64,000 nt of DNA from Clostridium thermarum (GCF_006351925.1 NZ_CP040924.1:3043001-3107000), one strand, 5' to 3'. Counted from the stretch's first letter, positions 8,846-17,843 are shown. Program-made: numbers and translations. The notes: a model not told the origin generated them from the letters alone.

Positions 8846-10260
8846 TTGCAAAAGTAAATTCCACCTCTCTAGGTGGTAAGAGTGGATTTTAATTCTACAA
8901 ATATGAAAGAGTATAGAGAGTGGAATTTAGTAGTACAAAATATTATTATATTGATATATGCGTCATTACAGTAATCCTTGCTTGGCAAGGAAGGAGTTTT
9001 TCATTATGGCTAAATTCAAACACTTTACATTAGAGGAAAGAGTCTCTATTGAAATAATACTTAAAGCCTCCCTTTCTTTCAAAGCAATAGCCCGAGAGCT
9101 TGATGGAGATTGTACAACCATTTCCAAAGAGGTTAAAAATTATATCATGTTCAAGAGAACAGGTTCTTACGGTAGACCTTTTAACAACTGTATTCATCGT
9201 TTAACTTGCAGCCATACATATATATGCGAGAAACCTCATTGTAGAATTCGACGCTGTCGCTTTTGTTCAGATTGCTCAAAATTCTGTTCTGATTACAAAG
9301 CATATACTTGTCACTTACTCTCTAAGCCACCTTATGTGTGCAATGGATGTGCTAGCCTTACAAAATGTACTCTGGAGAAAGCGATCTCTAATGCTTCCTA
9401 TGCCCATGATGAATATGTACTTCGTCGTTCTGAGTCACGAAGCGGCATAACTATTTCTGAGGACGAGATTGAACGTCTTGATAAAATCATAACCCCACTC
9501 ATTCAAAGAGGTCAATCTATACACCATATCTGCGTTAATAACAGAGACCTTATCATGCATAGTGAAAAATCAATCTACAACTATATTGATTACAATCTTT
9601 TCTCTACAAAAAATATTGACCTTCCAAGAAAAGTTGTTTATCGTCCAAGAAAAAAGCTTAAAAGTCATTAGGTGGTAAGGTGTTGCTCACCATCCATTTC
9701 GTCGATTCTCAGTTTATGCTTGCTTTTATAAGAGATGCAAACACTTCACGTTCCGTCATAGATATTTTCGAAAATCTTTATTTGGAACTGGGGCCTGACA
9801 CTTTTCTAAAACTATTTCCTGTCATTCTAACTGACAACGGCAGTGAGTTTACAAATCCAAAGGCCATCGACTTTGATAGGCAGGGAAACCGCATAACACG
9901 CATCTTCTACTGCGACCCTTCAGCACCATACCAGAAAGGTGCTGCAGAAAACAACCATGAATTGATCCGCAGAATTGTTCCTAAAGGCCAGAGCTTCAAC
10001 TCATTTCAACAGAAGGATATCTCATTGATGATGAGTCACATTAATTCTTATTCAAGAAAAAAGCTGAATGACCAGTCTCCATACTCGGTATTCAGCTTCC
10101 TTTACGGCGCTAAAACGCTCGCAAAGTTGGATTCAGAACTCATCAAACCAAATGAGATTATCATGAATCCGAGTTTATTAAAATACTAACCTACTCAAGC
10201 AGGGATTACCGCTGGTACTTAAGCGAAAACTTTTCCAATGGGTGGAATTTACCTTTGCAA
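8846..10260 (+). mobile_element. IS30-family element, internally deleted
   Basis: Ends match as inverted repeats: TTGCAAAAGTAAATTCCACC at 8846-8865 against TTGCAAAGGTAAATTCCACC read inward from 10260. It carries one broken transposase gene. A second GTGGA-type repeat lies just inside the left end (8882). The element sits upstream of the sugar-binding lipoprotein gene and may have separated it from former neighbours. Confidence 0.85.
9006..10189 (+). pseudogene. IS30-family transposase, catalytic segment deleted
   Basis: The 5' part (ATG at 9006, AAGGAG upstream) encodes the IS30 helix-turn-helix start (FTLEERVSIEI) and the Cys-rich region, ending at a TAG (9669-9671) after YRPRKKLKSH. The 3' part, in another frame, resumes at GGKVLLTIHFVDSQ (from about 9672) and carries the second catalytic Asp (TDNGSEF) and the Glu motif (AAENNH). 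Intact relatives have roughly 40-50 residues between these points, including the first catalytic Asp (MDT). Their loss together with the frame change means no active transposase can be made. Confidence 0.9.
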
Positions 10261-10568
10261 AAAAACGGAAAATATTCACCCTTTGTTTGCTAATCTCAAA
10301 ACCAGCTGAAATCTGCTTGAGCTACTTAAATTATACATCATTTTGGTCTAAAATAAGCAAAAATTTACTCTTCTAACCAAAAATTTTATCTAGTGTCGAT
10401 TTTACGGTGGAAGTTAATTCTACAAAGTGGAAGTTAACTTTTCAATTCACCAATTAATTTACAAAAATACTACCAATACATCATAATAATTGTTAAACTC
10501 TCTCCATTTACTCCATCAAACTTATGTTGTAAACTATAGATATATAAGACATAAACAGGGGGTACAGC
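10261..10568. other. Non-coding stretch with an IS-end remnant
   Basis: About 300 bp without a gene. At 10407-10426 and 10427-10437 the unit GTGGAAGTTAA is repeated in tandem 20 bp apart; the first copy (with TTCTACAAA) matches 8882-8901 inside the IS30 left end at 17 of 20 bases. This looks like the leftover end of a second related element. The promoter for the next gene should lie within 10,480-10,560, but I cannot fix its boxes. Confidence 0.5.
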
Positions 10569-11201
10569 ATGGAAAATTATGCAAAGGTTGTGGTCAAAGG
10601 ATCACCTATTTCAAAATCTAACTTCAAGCTTTTCAACGTCCAAGGCCGAGCTATACTTCCCTATAACTCAGGAAAGTACCACGATAGATATGCCCATTAT
10701 GAGGAGGAAATAGCCTTTAATGCCAGACTTCAAAATCCTAACACCGTTCTGTCAGAAGCCCTGATTGCCGTGTTAAAGGTATATTATAAAAGTGCTAAGA
10801 GGCACCCGGATACCAATAATATCACTAAAAGTATATTAGATGGTATAGAAAAGAGCGGCTTAATAATAAATGATGCTCAGATAAGGCGTTTAATAATAGA
10901 GGAATACTACGATTCAAAGGACCCTAGATTTGAGTTGGAGCTTTTCGGTGAAAGCACCTACAGCATGAAATACGAGATTTACAGAAAGGAAGTTCCGGAT
11001 GAGCCTATAAACTATGAGCCACCTGCTAACAAAAAAGGGGCAGCAGGTTCTGCAAAGGTAAAAAAGCCTAACCCTGTTTCCAATAATTCATCGGCTATGA
11101 TTTGCGATATATGTGGAAGAGAAATTTCAGCGGAATCCTCTGTCAGCGCCAATGGCGGTAAGATGAAGATTTGCAAGGCCTGTTTAAAGAATCTATTTTG
11201 A
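10569..11201 (+). CDS. RusA-like Holliday-junction nuclease domain with C-terminal zinc ribbon
   Basis: 210 residues. The first 130 or so resemble RusA crossover-junction endonucleases, homodimers that resolve four-way DNA junctions: HPDTNNITKSILDGI at about 77-91 followed by INDAQI. RusA active sites use a DxD plus a later Asp; here the first reads DTN, so the second Asp is Asn, and the later Asp is kept. Residues 178-205 add a CxxC..CxxC ribbon (CDICG..CKAC) after a basic linker, unusual for the roughly 120-residue phage enzymes. GGGGG precedes the ATG. It stands alone between an IS30 scar and metF. It could be a phage-derived gene that was domesticated; activity is uncertain. Confidence 0.75.
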   Translation: MENYAKVVVKGSPISKSNFKLFNVQGRAILPYNSGKYHDRYAHYEEEIAFNARLQNPNTVLSEALIAVLKVYYKSAKRHPDTNNITKSILDGIEKSGLIINDAQIRRLIIEEYYDSKDPRFELELFGESTYSMKYEIYRKEVPDEPINYEPPANKKGAAGSAKVKKPNPVSNNSSAMICDICGREISAESSVSANGGKMKICKACLKNLF

Positions 11202-11296
11202 TAGTTATATTTATTTTCTGAGAGATAAGAAAAATAGTTGATTAAAAGCTACTTTTTCTTAAAGTGGCTTTTTTATTATATAAAGGGGGCTTTATA

Positions 11297-12199
11297 ATGT
11301 TAATAAAAGATATCTTCAAGATGAAGAAACCGGTGATATCCTTTGAGATATTTCCGCCGAAAAAAGAGGATGATATAGGAACAATATATAGTACTATTGA
11401 AGCACTTAAGGATTTGAAGCCGGATTTTATCAGTGTAACCTATGGTGCCGGGGGCAGCACCAGGGATAAGACTGTGGAAATCGCTTCTATTGTAAAGAAC
11501 AAATACAATATAGAAGCTCTGGCTCACCTGACTTGTATTGGCTTGGAAGAACAAGGGCTTACAAACATACTGGAGGATTTAATAAAGAATAACGTCCATA
11601 ACATAATGGCCTTAAGAGGTGATTTACCACAGGAAATGGATAAATCCGTTTTGGATAACAGTCCTTTTTCTCATGCCAGTGATATTATTACCTCAATCAA
11701 GAAAAGAAAAGATCTTTGTGCCGGTGGTGCCTGCTATCCGGAAATGCACCCTGAATGCACAGACTTTGATAAGGATATTCAGAATTTAAAGCTTAAGGTC
11801 CACTGCGGAGCTGACTTTCTGGTAACTCAACTGTTTTTTGATAACAATAAGTTTTATAGCTTTATGGATAAAGCCCTGAAGGTAGGAATCAATGTCCCTG
11901 TCACTGCCGGAATTATGCCGGTAACAAACAAGAAGCAGATTGAGAGAATGGTGTCCCTAAGCAACGCCTCTCTGCCTGAGAAGTTTAAACGAATCATGGA
12001 TAAGTATGAGTACAATCCGGAAGCCCTTAAAGAAGCGGGGATAGCTTATGCCACAGAGCAAATAATTGATCTCTTGTCCTGGGGCATAGACGGTATTCAT
12101 CTCTATACCATGAATAGGCCGGAAACCTGCAGAAGGATCATGAATAATATTACCTCTATAAGATATACCCTTGAGGAAAAAGAAAAAATTGCGAATTAG
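11297..12199 (+). CDS. metF: 5,10-methylenetetrahydrofolate reductase
   Basis: Flavoenzyme that reduces 5,10-methylene-THF to 5-methyl-THF for methionine synthesis or the methyl branch of one-carbon metabolism. The 300-residue barrel shows SFEIFPPK at the start, SVTYGAGGS (about 48-56), the LRGDLP loop (about 108-113), and FFDN. The ATG at 11,297 is chosen over an earlier in-frame ATG because AAAGGGGG lies just before it. The gene is single and converges on the next gene, with the two stop codons overlapping inside a shared hairpin. Clostridial MetF often lacks a fused cobalamin domain, as here. Confidence 0.95.
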   Translation: MLIKDIFKMKKPVISFEIFPPKKEDDIGTIYSTIEALKDLKPDFISVTYGAGGSTRDKTVEIASIVKNKYNIEALAHLTCIGLEEQGLTNILEDLIKNNVHNIMALRGDLPQEMDKSVLDNSPFSHASDIITSIKKRKDLCAGGACYPEMHPECTDFDKDIQNLKLKVHCGADFLVTQLFFDNNKFYSFMDKALKVGINVPVTAGIMPVTNKKQIERMVSLSNASLPEKFKRIMDKYEYNPEALKEAGIAYATEQIIDLLSWGIDGIHLYTMNRPETCRRIMNNITSIRYTLEEKEKIAN

Positions 12200-12211
12200 T
12201 CGCAATTTTTT
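12183..12211. terminator. Bidirectional terminator spanning both stop codons
   Basis: An 11-bp perfect stem (AAAAAATTGCG / CGCAATTTTTT) with a 7-nt loop. The metF stop TAG (12197-12199) and the stop TAA of the opposing gene (12198-12196) both lie in the loop region. A-tract and T-tract on the two sides serve both strands. Confidence 0.88.
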
Positions 12212-13455
12212 TCTATTTTTACGGTAATACTTTTGCAGTTGTGATGCCTTTCCAGGACTTCTGAAGAGAGCTTTACTCTTTCCAAATCTCCCGGTGTCAT
12301 AAGTTCCTTATTTAAAGTTAATTCCAGTTTGTCGTCAAAGTACACAAGTATTTTGGAGTCTTTGTATAAATTGTCCAACCTCAGTGATAATTCCACAGAA
12401 TTCTCTGCATTTCCTCGGTTTAGAGCTGATGGTATTGCATACTTTATACCTTCTTCAAAAACAATAGGTATCATGTGTCCTTTGTGTAAAAAACCTCTGA
12501 TATAATCTGCCGCTTTTTTACCGGCTTTATAGCTTTCTTGCGTAACTTTATCTACTACCTCATGATAGTGTACTGCGTTACCGCAGGCAAATATCCCCTC
12601 AACACTGGTATGCATATTTTCATCAATCTCAGGACCTAGGGTAGCCGGTGACAGGTTAACTCCTGCCTGCTTTAGCAAATCACTCTCAGGATAAGCTTCT
12701 ACCGCTAAAACCAGGGTGTCACAAGCTATCTGAAATTCTTGGTCATGCAGTACCTTGTTTTCATCATCCAGGGGAGCCACATTTACTGCCCCTACTCTGT
12801 CATATCCTATTGTACCGGTTATTGTATGTTTCAGAAGCAGCGGTACCTCAAAGCTTTCTAAACACATGCTCACATTTAACCTTCTGCCTCTGCAGTAGGG
12901 CATGGGTTCTATTACAGCTTTGACTTTTGCCCCTTCCATTATAAGTCTTCTTGCTACAATTAATCCTGTATCAACGGAACCAAAAATAACAACCTCTTTC
13001 CCCGGCATATATCCATCCAAATTTATAAATTTTTGAACGGATCCTGCAGTAAATATACCTGCACTATGGCCACCTATAATATTAATTGTACTCCTGGGCA
13101 TCTCTCTGCTGCCAGTTGCTAAAATAATAGCCTTAGCCTTGAGCTCTAAAATCCCCTTAGTACTGTTAACGGCAATTAGGTCTTTACTGTTTTTAAGCTC
13201 GATAACCGTTGTACTCAACATATATTCTATATTCAACTGCTTTATTTTATCAATAAATCTCTGTACATACTCCGGTCCGGTCATGTCTTCTTTAAAATAT
13301 TCCATTCCGAAGCCGTTATGTATACACTGATTCAAGGTCCCTCCCAGAGTATCATCTCTGTCTAGGATCAGAAGATTGTCAATTCCCTCTTCCTTTGCAG
13401 CTAAAGCTGCTGCCAGACCTGCAGGACCGCCTCCAATAACTATTAAATCATACAT
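12196..13455 (-). CDS. FAD-dependent NAD(P)-type oxidoreductase, GlpA/alkyl-dehydrogenase-like
   Basis: 419 residues. Starts with the dinucleotide-binding motif GGGPAGLAAA and has a second Rossmann segment (VVIFGSVDTG at about 157-166, atypical GxxD), an ATGSRE motif, and a closing CGNAVH FAD-binding segment (about 298-303). This is the class found beside anaerobic glycerol-3-phosphate dehydrogenase in Firmicutes, where it accompanies a larger dehydrogenase and a small DUF1667 protein. Neither partner is here, so the substrate is unknown. AAGGAG is 10 nt before the ATG. It converges on metF and ends within the shared terminator. Confidence 0.85.
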   Translation of the reverse strand: MYDLIVIGGGPAGLAAALAAKEEGIDNLLILDRDDTLGGTLNQCIHNGFGMEYFKEDMTGPEYVQRFIDKIKQLNIEYMLSTTVIELKNSKDLIAVNSTKGILELKAKAIILATGSREMPRSTINIIGGHSAGIFTAGSVQKFINLDGYMPGKEVVIFGSVDTGLIVARRLIMEGAKVKAVIEPMPYCRGRRLNVSMCLESFEVPLLLKHTITGTIGYDRVGAVNVAPLDDENKVLHDQEFQIACDTLVLAVEAYPESDLLKQAGVNLSPATLGPEIDENMHTSVEGIFACGNAVHYHEVVDKVTQESYKAGKKAADYIRGFLHKGHMIPIVFEEGIKYAIPSALNRGNAENSVELSLRLDNLYKDSKILVYFDDKLELTLNKELMTPGDLERVKLSSEVLERHHNCKSITVKIEKNCD

Positions 13456-13702
13456 CTATTGTGACTCCTTCAAAACTTACTCAACCAATTATATATTAAA
13501 TAAATTCCCAAGATTAATCAAGAATTTTTATGATATCTTGTACTACTCTTTCTCTCCCTTTACAAATGCCTCTACATCCCTTACTTATATGGTACTACCC
13601 ATATAGACTTTTGTTTTAAGAAACAGTTGATACTGGTTCTTAAGCTTGACCATCAACTGTTCTTTAAAACATCTAGTCATGGTAAACCATGACTAGAAAA
13701 GA
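13456..13702. other. Intergenic stretch with two hairpins
   Basis: No gene seen. A 10-bp inverted repeat (AACAGTTGAT 13622-13631 with 13652-13661) is followed by a perfect 10-bp stem with a 4-nt loop at 13673-13696. The latter lies about 7 bp past the stop of the small minus-strand gene and may end its transcript, though no long U-run follows. Confidence 0.5.
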
Positions 13703-13894
13703 CTAAAGGCTGTTCCTATATTCCCTGTCTGTATATGGAAAAGGTATACTCATATGATGATTATTCAAAGCCGTAAAAGTGTCACTGTGGTCATCATAAT
13801 TATAGAAAGTATTTCTGTACAGGGATTTGTCTTTATATTTTTTGTCTATGTCCTCAACACTATGATGAATAGGAATTTCATTAATATCCTCCAT
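13703..13894 (-). CDS. Small acidic protein of unknown function
   Basis: 63 residues starting MEDINEIPIHH, rich in Asp, His, Asn and Tyr, with no signal peptide or membrane segment. GAGGTG lies 6 nt before the ATG at 13,894, which fixes the start; an in-frame GTG nine bases earlier overlaps the ribosome site and is less likely. I recognise no family. It lies between the flavoprotein and a spore protein gene on the same strand. Abundant charged and aromatic residues without hydrophobic core would fit a small spore or stress protein, but that is a guess. Confidence 0.6.
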   Translation of the reverse strand: MEDINEIPIHHSVEDIDKKYKDKSLYRNTFYNYDDHSDTFTALNNHHMSIPFPYTDREYRNSL

Positions 13895-14155
13895 GTATCT
13901 CACCTCTGTTTTTGTTTTAATTTATTATTCCACAATCCTCACTTATCATTCATGATAAATAGAATTACCCTCCAGATCCTATAAAATAAACCACACAAAA
14001 AACAAAAGGCAACTGAAAGATCAGTTGCTCCAAAATAAAGGGGATATTATGAAAAACATAAAAAACTTATTGCTCCCTATTATTCTAATACTTAATTATT
14101 AACTAGCTATATATCAACTTTTAACTTTTTGTAAATAATAATGCATATTTATTAT
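13895..14155. other. Intergenic stretch with terminator for the spore protein gene
   Basis: Within this AT-rich gap, GCAACTGA (14009-14016) and its complement (14021-14028) form an 8-bp stem followed on the minus strand by CTTTTGTTTTTTG. That is a good factor-independent terminator for the spore protein gene whose stop is about 130 bp upstream. Nothing else is visible. Confidence 0.65.
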
Positions 14156-14350
14156 TTATTTTAAATTTTTCTCGTAATCAGCAACCATTCTTTTTACCAT
14201 TTCTCCACCAACGGCACCACATTCCCTGGCACTTAAGTGACCGTTATAATCAGAAAATGGAACTCCCATTTCCTTGGCAACTTCTGTTCTAAACTTATAT
14301 AGTCCGTGTTTTGCTTCAGGAACTAATTTTCTTGATCCCTTTGATGCCAT
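14156..14350 (-). CDS. Alpha/beta-type small acid-soluble spore protein
   Basis: 64 residues. Binds and protects spore DNA in the A-form and is degraded on germination. The family signature is clear: FRTEVAKEMGV (a GPR-protease cleavage region in the family) and the closing segment with GxxGGEMVKRMV. The ATG at 14,350 has GGGAG nine bases upstream; an earlier ATG in frame would touch the ribosome site. A monocistronic unit, as usual for these sigma-G genes; I did not identify the sigma-G promoter boxes with certainty. Shows that the organism makes endospores. Confidence 0.95.
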   Translation of the reverse strand: MASKGSRKLVPEAKHGLYKFRTEVAKEMGVPFSDYNGHLSARECGAVGGEMVKRMVADYEKNLK

Positions 14351-14472
14351 ACTTATCATCTCCCTCTTTTACATATTTATTTGTAATTTAAGTATTCCCT
14401 CTCAGATGATAAATAAACTGATTATCTATTGGGTCTCATTCCAACTAGTTCCAAATTATAATTTAAATTTTC

Positions 14473-15336
14473 CTATCCCTTAACGGATCCCATTGTCAAG
14501 CCTCCGATAATGTACTTAGAACAGAAGCAGAAAACAATCATAATTGGCACCATTGATATGGCTACACACACATATATTGCACCAAAGTCAGTCTGATAAA
14601 CACCCTTTGCCAAGGCTGTCATCAAAGGTACGGTATATTTTGATTCGTCATTCAATACTATAAGCGGCATCAGGTAGCTGTTCCAGCTTCCTATGAAAGT
14701 AAATATGGACATTGTGGCTATAGAAGGAGTAACGATAGGAAGTATAATTCTATTAAAGGTTTTGAACTCGCCACATCCGTCAATCCTCGCCGCTTCTATC
14801 AGTGAATCCGGCACTGCGGAGTCCATATAGGACTTTATAAAGAACACTATATTTGGTGTGGCTATGGCGGGAAGAATCAACGCAAGCCTGGTATTAGGCA
14901 ATCCCAGCACTTTTATAACTTTAAAGAAACCAAGAAGTCCAAGCTGCGCCGGCATCATAAGTGCTACCAGAACCAAGGCAAATAGTAGCTTCTGTCCTCT
15001 AAACCTGTATTTTGAGAAACCATATGCAGTCAGTGCTCCAAAATAAGCTGCCAAAGCAGTAGTGCTTGTGGAAATTATTATACTGTTCCTGAAACCGGTC
15101 CATATGTTTACTCTATCCTGAAGCCTCTTATAATTCTCAAAAAAGGATGTTCCGGGTAATAATGACATCTTTGAAGCCAAATCAGCATTGCTGTGGGTAC
15201 TGTTAATTATCATAATGTAAAACGGAGTAAAACATATAACTGCCAATACTATCAGAAATATATATAAAAGTGTCTTTGTAAAACTTATATTCTTTATTGA
15301 CTTTGTTCTTCTTATTTGACTTTCTCTTAATACCAT
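14473..15336 (-). CDS. Sugar ABC transporter permease (MalG type)
   Basis: 287-residue membrane protein with six predicted helices; the cytoplasmic loop EAARIDGCGEFKTFNRIILP is the EAA motif that contacts the ATPase. It forms the import pore with the permease encoded just upstream. The start is taken at the second ATG (15,336), six bases after AGGGGTG. It ends the operon read right to left: binding protein, MalF-type permease, this gene. No ATPase gene is present, as is common in Firmicutes, where a shared MsmK-type ATPase serves many importers. Confidence 0.93.
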   Translation of the reverse strand: MVLRESQIRRTKSIKNISFTKTLLYIFLIVLAVICFTPFYIMIINSTHSNADLASKMSLLPGTSFFENYKRLQDRVNIWTGFRNSIIISTSTTALAAYFGALTAYGFSKYRFRGQKLLFALVLVALMMPAQLGLLGFFKVIKVLGLPNTRLALILPAIATPNIVFFIKSYMDSAVPDSLIEAARIDGCGEFKTFNRIILPIVTPSIATMSIFTFIGSWNSYLMPLIVLNDESKYTVPLMTALAKGVYQTDFGAIYVCVAISMVPIMIVFCFCSKYIIGGLTMGSVKG

Positions 15337-15347
15337 ATTTATCACCC

Positions 15348-16247
15348 CTATTCATAGACCGGTTTTCTGTTGATAAGCTTGAAAGCGAAAATTACTGCCA
15401 TCAGTATTAAAATGAATAAGCCAACTCCAATGGCACCTGCATATCCAAAGTTATAATTTTTGAAGGCTGTATTATATAGGTACATAACCATTGTTAATAT
15501 AGAGCCTTGCGGTGAACCATCTCCATTTGTTAACACTGCGGGTACGTCAAACATTGTCAAGCCTCCGATTAAGGAAGTAACTACTACATAAAGCATTGTT
15601 GGCTGTAAAAGCGGCAAGGTTATACTCTTGAAGGTCTGCCACTTGCCGGCACCATCTACGATAGCTGCCTCATAGATATCATCACTTATGGTTTTTATAC
15701 CAGCCATAAGCAGTATCATAGTATTACCAAACCACATCCACCAATTTATGAAAGCTACCGTTCCTCTGGTGGCGGAAATCTCCTGCAGCCAGTTTACTGG
15801 GGCTTTGATAATATTAAGACTCATTAAAATACTGTTTAAGGCACCGGTCTGCCAATCCAATAAAAATCTAAATAGTATACCTACAGAAGCCATGGTAACC
15901 AAGTTTGGAAGATAAAAAATGGCTCTGAAAAATTCTTTGCCCTTTATTCTACAACTGCTTAATGCTACAGCCAAGAATAATGCAAATAAGATCTGAGGAA
16001 TAATGTTGGCAGTCCACATAATAAGTGTATTCTTTATACTGTTGTAGAAGGTTGTATCCTGAATCAGTCTTTCATAATTGGTGAGTCCAATGAATTTAGG
16101 GCTGGCTTTGGTTCCACCCCACTTAGTGAAACTAAGGTATATGGAATAGAATATTGGATACACGCCAAAGGTAAAAAATGCTATGAAATATGGTGCGATA
16201 AAGGCATAGGCATATCTATTTTTATTAACTTTACTTGATAGCTTCAT
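15348..16247 (-). CDS. Sugar ABC transporter permease (MalF type)
   Basis: 299 residues, six membrane helices, with the EAA loop EAAIVDGAGKWQTFKSITLP at about 215-234. Partner of the MalG-type permease 11 bp downstream. The ATG at 16,247 is preferred over an upstream in-frame ATG because AAAGGAG lies six bases before it. It is separated from the binding-protein gene by a gap holding a dispersed repeat and a strong hairpin, which should lower permease expression compared with the binding protein. Confidence 0.93.
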   Translation of the reverse strand: MKLSSKVNKNRYAYAFIAPYFIAFFTFGVYPIFYSIYLSFTKWGGTKASPKFIGLTNYERLIQDTTFYNSIKNTLIMWTANIIPQILFALFLAVALSSCRIKGKEFFRAIFYLPNLVTMASVGILFRFLLDWQTGALNSILMSLNIIKAPVNWLQEISATRGTVAFINWWMWFGNTMILLMAGIKTISDDIYEAAIVDGAGKWQTFKSITLPLLQPTMLYVVVTSLIGGLTMFDVPAVLTNGDGSPQGSILTMVMYLYNTAFKNYNFGYAGAIGVGLFILILMAVIFAFKLINRKPVYE

Positions 16248-16313
16248 ATATTCTCCTTTCTTGGACATACAGTATCTACATAAAGAGCCTTTTTATAATT
16301 AATGATTAAAATT

Positions 16314-16380
16314 TAAGAATTAAGAATGATGGATGATTTTCCTCCGCTTCTCTATCCATCATTTTTAATTCTTAATTCTT
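16314..16380. repeat. Dispersed inverted repeat with GATTTTCCTCCGCTTCTC core
   Basis: Arms built from AAGAATTAAGAA and ATGATGGAT flank the core; the right arm carries five extra bases. The same core with slight changes occurs at 22,515-22,537. Small AT-rich palindromic repeats of this look are dispersed in clostridial genomes. It sits between binding protein and permease genes. Confidence 0.7.
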
Positions 16381-16415
16381 ATTTGAAAGAAAGTGCTGTG
16401 CACTTTCTTTCAAAT
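16381..16415 (-). terminator. Intercistronic hairpin after the binding-protein gene
   Basis: A perfect 16-bp stem with a 3-nt loop, 29 bp past the stop of the binding-protein gene. It lacks a strong U-run, so it is more likely an mRNA-protecting or partial-termination hairpin, as seen between malE-like and malF-like genes in many operons. Confidence 0.7.
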
Positions 16416-16444
16416 GCCCTTTTAATTTACTAATATGTCCCTGG

Positions 16445-17812
16445 TTACTCTACTATTAAGTCTGGGAAGTCAGACTTAACCTTTTCTTTAAACTTCTTAT
16501 AGAACTCTTCCTTACTAATTTTGTTTGCAAGATAACTAGCCATATTGTCATCCCAAGCAGCTTGAATTCTGTCATCATATTCTGTGAAGGTATTTCCGTT
16601 AATTCCTTCAAGAGCTGGTTGGAAGAACTTATATACATTCTGGTTTAAAGTTGCGTTCAAGTTGCTTCCGGCAGCTTCTTCAGCAATTATGTCCTTGTGA
16701 TTCATGAAGTCGCCGATCTTGCTCTGCCATTCTTTCATTGCATCTTTGTCAGTTGTTATGAACTTTACAAATTCCCATGCTAACTCTTTGTTTTCACTTT
16801 CGCTGTATATTCCAAGCCAAGTACCGCCCCAAAAATATGGTATCGGAGACTTAGCTAGAGCCCATTCACCCTTGTCTTTTCTTGCTTCGTCATTTGAGCC
16901 GATTATCCATGGAATACCCCAAGTTGGAATAGCGTATGCAAATACATCATTCGCAGCAATACTTGCGGACCATGCTTGAGACCATTGCTCAAGTCCAGCT
17001 TCTAATTTTTCATCTCTGTATATCTTAGCAGCATCAACATACTCGTCCATCATAGGATCGATAACAAGCTTGCCGTCCTTAACCCAACCAGTTGCTCTTG
17101 CTCCTATATATAGTCTTTCAAGTTCTTGTCTTGCAGCAAAGAAAGTAACCTTTCCACCGCTCTTTTCCTTAAGCTGTCTAGCCATGTCCAACATTTTTTC
17201 AGGAGTGGACATCATTTCAGAAATCTTATCTGGATCATCTGTTCCAAAATACTGTTTAGCCAATTCTCTCTTATAACCTATAGCTCCCGGTGTAGCCTGA
17301 TAAGTTAATGCTCTTATCTTGCCCTCTGGATCTCTACCGATATCTACTGTGTATGGAACCATGTTTTTAGCTATTTCTTCAGCGTTGTATGGTGCCTGTG
17401 AAAGGTCTAGGAAGCCGCCTTCCATGTTAACAAATCTCTTAACAAAGGCTGATTCTCCGCAGTATACGTCTGGCATACCTGAGCCGCTGTTGATTGCTGC
17501 TGTAAGCTTGTTTTGATAACCTTGGTCTTGGTCAGATATGATCTGAACATTAACCTTAACATTTGGATACTTCTTCATGAACATTTCTGCCATTACCGGA
17601 CCTTCATCCTTGTTGAAATGCCAGAAAGTTATTTCTCCTTTGAAGTCTTCCGGTTTCTTTTCAGTAGTGGTAGTGCCACTAGTTCCAGGTGTGGTAGTGT
17701 CAGAAGGTTTTGGAGAATCCTCTGTCTTTTTACCACAGCCAGCAGCCATTGAAGCTATAACTGCTGTTGCAATTACAGTACAGATTAATTTTTTAATGGT
17801 TTTACCTTTCAT
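16445..17812 (-). CDS. Sugar ABC transporter substrate-binding lipoprotein (family 1)
   Basis: 455 residues. Signal peptide with lipobox (MAAGC, C26), a Thr/Pro-rich linker, then the family-1 sugar-binding fold (GEITFWHFNKDEGP near residue 60). Delivers its sugar to the two permeases downstream. The ATG at 17,812 follows AAGGGGG; an in-frame ATG 27 bases earlier lies before the ribosome site. The regulator genes for this operon lie directly upstream on the same strand, with a terminator and a promoter region between. Ligand unknown; YesMN-linked transporters often import plant oligosaccharides. Confidence 0.93.
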   Translation of the reverse strand: MKGKTIKKLICTVIATAVIASMAAGCGKKTEDSPKPSDTTTPGTSGTTTTEKKPEDFKGEITFWHFNKDEGPVMAEMFMKKYPNVKVNVQIISDQDQGYQNKLTAAINSGSGMPDVYCGESAFVKRFVNMEGGFLDLSQAPYNAEEIAKNMVPYTVDIGRDPEGKIRALTYQATPGAIGYKRELAKQYFGTDDPDKISEMMSTPEKMLDMARQLKEKSGGKVTFFAARQELERLYIGARATGWVKDGKLVIDPMMDEYVDAAKIYRDEKLEAGLEQWSQAWSASIAANDVFAYAIPTWGIPWIIGSNDEARKDKGEWALAKSPIPYFWGGTWLGIYSESENKELAWEFVKFITTDKDAMKEWQSKIGDFMNHKDIIAEEAAGSNLNATLNQNVYKFFQPALEGINGNTFTEYDDRIQAAWDDNMASYLANKISKEEFYKKFKEKVKSDFPDLIVE

Positions 17813-17843
17813 TCTAATCCCCCTTCGTGTTTTCTTCACCTTA

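Noticed and set aside
13754..13984. Plus-strand 76-codon frame near the spore protein gene
   Set aside because: No ribosome site and low-complexity AT-rich content; the minus-strand 63-codon gene has a good site.
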